Assembly: GCF_022771645.1 (NCBI RefSeq)
Contig: NZ_JALFCU010000053.1
Coordinates: 1-24,292, forward strand
Origin: Selenomonas sp.
GTDB lineage: Bacteria > Bacillota > Negativicutes > Selenomonadales > Selenomonadaceae
Length of the DNA: 24,292 nucleotides
Direction: 5' to 3'
The position numbers and the translations under genes are program-made. Positions 22,750 to 24,292 of the stretch are shown here, piece by piece; position 1 is the first letter of the stretch, and every line of letters starts with the position of its first letter. The notes under the pieces are model-generated. The model was not told the origin of the DNA. It saw only the letters and a list, made by a program, of their open reading frames with translations, and ran no database searches.

Positions 22750-23013
22750 TTGACACAGTCGCGGGCGCGCCCTTGCCAAGCGCGCGCAAGTGCGCACCGC
22801 GTCGCAGCGACGGCGCTCGCGTTCGCCGCGCGTTTCCTCTGCCATTTCGTCAGCGGCGTCGTCTTCTTCGCGAGCTACGCCCCTGAGGGCATGAACCCCG
22901 CCGTCTATTCCATCGTCTTCAACGCAACGTACCTCATCCCCGATTTCATCATCTGCTGCATCATCCTGAAACTCCTGCCCTTCAAGCGGCTGTTTGTCAC
23001 GCTGCAAAAATAA
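22750..23013 (+). pseudogene. ThiT (energy-coupled thiamine transporter S component) C-terminal remnant
   Basis: The plus-strand frame from about 22786 to the TAA at 23011 reads ALAFAARFLCHFVSGVVFF, then ASYAPEGMNPAVYSIVFNATYLIPDFIICCIILKLLPF. This matches the last third of ThiT (YuaJ): the ARF(L)xHFxSGxxFxxxYAPEG block and the YSxxxN segment that lines the thiamine pocket. A TAA sits at 22744-22746, just upstream of the frame. The first two-thirds of the roughly 180-residue protein are absent, and no ribosome binding site is seen, so the piece is most likely a pseudogene left by a deletion. The TTG at 22750 is only the formal start of the open frame. The upstream thiamine riboswitch usual for thiT is also missing. 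Confidence 0.75.
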
Positions 23014-23047
23014 CATCGTCCCCGCCGCTTTTCCGAGCGATGGGGAC
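23003..23047 (-). terminator. Rho-independent terminator of the small unknown gene
   Basis: On the minus strand GTCCCC-AT-CGCT pairs with AGCG-GC-GGGGAC (23047-23036 with 23029-23018) around CGGAAA, followed by the T-rich GATGTTATTTTTG. It begins 4 bp after the stop codon of the 141-residue gene and runs into the 3' end of the ThiT remnant. Confidence 0.8.
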
Positions 23048-23050
23048 ATG

Positions 23051-23476
23051 CTATTTCACGATATGGAAGCCCGCGCGCAGGCGCCGGGCTTTTTCTTCGC
23101 TCTTCGGCGCGGTCACGGACGCCGCCTTGTTCGCCGCGCCGACGAGCGAGAGCTCCGGGCGGCCCCAGTACATCGTCTGGATGTGCTGGTGGCGCATGAG
23201 GAGGTCGAGCATGTGCACTTCCGCGAGATAACTCCGCAGATACCCTTTGCGGCGCGCGTGGATGATGCGCGCTTCGAGGAGATCCGCCGCCGCTTTTTCG
23301 AGCGGCAGCAGCTTGCCGTTCGCAACGTCTGCGGGGATGGCCGGCGCGAGATGGATCTCGTCGAGGTACTCCGCTGCGCGCCCGCGGAAAAACGCGAAGC
23401 GCAGCCGCTCCATGAGGCGCACGCGCGCCGCGCGCAGGATGCCGTCGAGCCGCTTGTCAAACCGCTTCCCCTTCAT
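23051..23476 (-). CDS. Hypothetical protein, 141 residues, basic and helical
   Basis: I do not recognise this family. The ATG at 23476 follows GGAGG nine bases upstream, and a terminator follows the stop at once, so it looks like a real monocistronic gene. The protein begins MKGKRFDKRLDGILRAARVR, is rich in Arg, Ala and Leu, and appears mostly alpha-helical. It includes AAADLLEARIIHARRKGYLRSYLAEVHMLDLLMRHQHIQTMYWGRPELSLV. It has no signal peptide, membrane segment, cysteines or known motif that I can see, so it is probably cytoplasmic. A longer frame to 23590 is possible but has no better start. It sits between a ThiT remnant and an ISL3 element, a rearranged area. Confidence 0.6.
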   Translation of the reverse strand: MKGKRFDKRLDGILRAARVRLMERLRFAFFRGRAAEYLDEIHLAPAIPADVANGKLLPLEKAAADLLEARIIHARRKGYLRSYLAEVHMLDLLMRHQHIQTMYWGRPELSLVGAANKAASVTAPKSEEKARRLRAGFHIVK

Positions 23477-23644
23477 GACGCCGCGCCTCCTCTCGATGAA
23501 AATCCTGTTGCCGTCCGCCGGATGCAAAAAAGTCTGAACTGCGATTCTTTCATGACAATATTCCACATCGACTGCAAAAATTCCTGCCACGATGCAAATT
23601 AATTTGGTTCAATCACAAAACCTGTGGGATGAGTAATCCTATCG

Positions 23645-23716
23645 TATAATTCATGTTGTTAAAAAAGAGAACATCCGCTAAGATGTGGATATGCATCTAG
23701 CCAATGTAAATCCACA
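23645..23716 (+). promoter_or_regulatory. Transposase -10 box and leader hairpin
   Basis: A perfect TATAAT at 23645-23650 lacks a good -35. In the leader, TGTGGAT (23684-23690) pairs with ATCCACA (23710-23716), ending two bases before the AAAGGA ribosome binding site at 23718-23723. It may limit translation of read-through or sense transcripts. Confidence 0.45.
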
Positions 23717-23734
23717 CAAAGGAATGTCCTCTCC

Positions 23735-24292
23735 ATGGATTATATCGAAAATCTTCGCTTTGAGCAACTGCCTCTTCCCTTCAAAGACGAATCTCCCGTT
23801 CAAGAATATCTGCTGGTCCCGTCATCGCTGACGGGCTTTCACAACACGGATACCACCAGCGAGATTCTGCCCAACGGGCGCAAATCCCTGTGCATGAACG
23901 GGACGCTCGCGCTCCCGGAAGTGCGCCTCTGCCCGTTCTGCAACGGTTCCCGCCTGCATATCAACCAGCGCCTTTCCAAAGTGCTGAAGCATCTTCCTGT
24001 CGGGAACGGAACCAGCAGCATCCGCTTTCAGAATGTCCAATATCTTTGCCTGGACTGCGGGCACACTCATATGCAGGAAATCCCGTTCAAGTCCGAGCAC
24101 CACTTCATCACGCGAGAATTGGAGGACTATATCTGCTTCCTCTTGGCCCGCCACTCGCTCACCAACAAGGAGATCAGCGAGCTCACCGGCGTTGGCCCGA
24201 ACATCGTGAAGGCCATCGACAAGCGTCGCCTTGAAGGGCTTTATGTCGTGGATGGGAAGCTCCGTCGGCCTGAAACGTATGCGAGGTTTCTC
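23735..24292 (+). CDS. ISL3-family transposase, N-terminal part (3' truncated by the window)
   Basis: 186 codons are open to the window end with no stop. The zinc-ribbon-like N-terminal domain has C66/C69 in RLCPFCNGS and C105/C108 in YLCLDCGHTH. A helix-turn-helix follows at about 135-165 (FLLARHSLTNKEISELTGVGPNIVKAIDK), the order seen in ISL3/IS204/IS1001-type transposases. The DDE catalytic core lies beyond the window. The ATG at 23735 follows AAAGGA at 23718-23723. Confidence 0.88.
   Translation, partial: MDYIENLRFEQLPLPFKDESPVQEYLLVPSSLTGFHNTDTTSEILPNGRKSLCMNGTLALPEVRLCPFCNGSRLHINQRLSKVLKHLPVGNGTSSIRFQNVQYLCLDCGHTHMQEIPFKSEHHFITRELEDYICFLLARHSLTNKEISELTGVGPNIVKAIDKRRLEGLYVVDGKLRRPETYARFL

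Larger units (their letters stand above)
23606..24292 (+). mobile_element. ISL3-family insertion sequence, left part (runs off the window)
   Basis: The transposase gene from 23735 identifies the element. The left boundary is not certain. A plausible end begins near 23606 (GGTTCAATCACAAAACC), in a sharply more AT-rich tract than the neighbouring gene. The right end and any 8-bp target duplication are outside the window, so the terminal inverted repeat cannot be verified. Confidence 0.6.

Noticed and set aside
22750..22783. TTGACA on the plus strand as a promoter for the ThiT fragment
   Set aside because: No -10 like sequence lies 16-18 bp downstream; the region there is GC-rich.
1..24292. CRISPR arrays, prophage genes, toxin-antitoxin pairs, phage-defence genes
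   Set aside because: No regularly spaced repeats or recognisable genes of these kinds were seen on either strand.

Overview
The window looks like chromosomal DNA of a GC-rich, diderm Firmicute of the Negativicutes type (Selenomonas/Mitsuokella-like); this is inference from gene content. Firmicute-type genes (TmcAL, a SpoVB/MurJ-like flippase, a ThiT fragment, groESL under a perfect CIRCE operator, a YesM/YesN two-component pair) sit beside an outer-membrane autotransporter barrel fragment and a DcuA/DcuB-type C4-dicarboxylate carrier. Codons are strongly G/C-ending, so most genes carry long mirror ORFs on the other strand; I treated these as shadows.

Left part (1-7286). The 3' end of a GBE1-like glycogen branching enzyme ends in a clear terminator and is followed by an AT-rich gene-free stretch. 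Next is a plus-strand unit of a U32 family protein and a class III aminotransferase, then tRNA-Leu(CAA) with its own promoter and terminator, then tmcAL. TmcAL converges on, and overlaps by 16 bp, a minus-strand pair made of a flippase and a translationally coupled YegS-type lipid kinase.

Middle part (7283-14740), all minus strand. After the flippase come a Dcu-type carrier with its own promoter and terminator, then groES-groEL (promoter, CIRCE, terminator). Then comes a GntP-family permease with a long leader holding a possible attenuator. Directly downstream of the permease lies a 73-codon autotransporter C-terminus with no N-terminal part, followed by a strong terminator.

Right part (14769-22678), all minus strand. 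A HAD phosphatase, a YesN-type response regulator and a YesM-type histidine kinase form an overlapping operon. Immediately upstream is a three-gene ABC importer (ATPase, fused FbpB-like permease, lipoprotein binding protein of the AfuA/FbpA group). The likeliest reading is a phosphorylated-solute or iron-type importer with its own sensor system. Upstream of that is a flavodoxin-like gene whose terminator is interlocked with the importer promoter.

The right end (22679-24292) looks rearranged: a plus-strand C-terminal remnant of the thiamine transporter ThiT, a small minus-strand gene of unknown function, and the 5' part of an ISL3-family transposase running off the window.

I did not find a clearly new multi-gene system. 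The points most worth a second look are the importer/two-component/phosphatase block, the two gene remnants, the permease leader, and the interlocked terminator-promoter.
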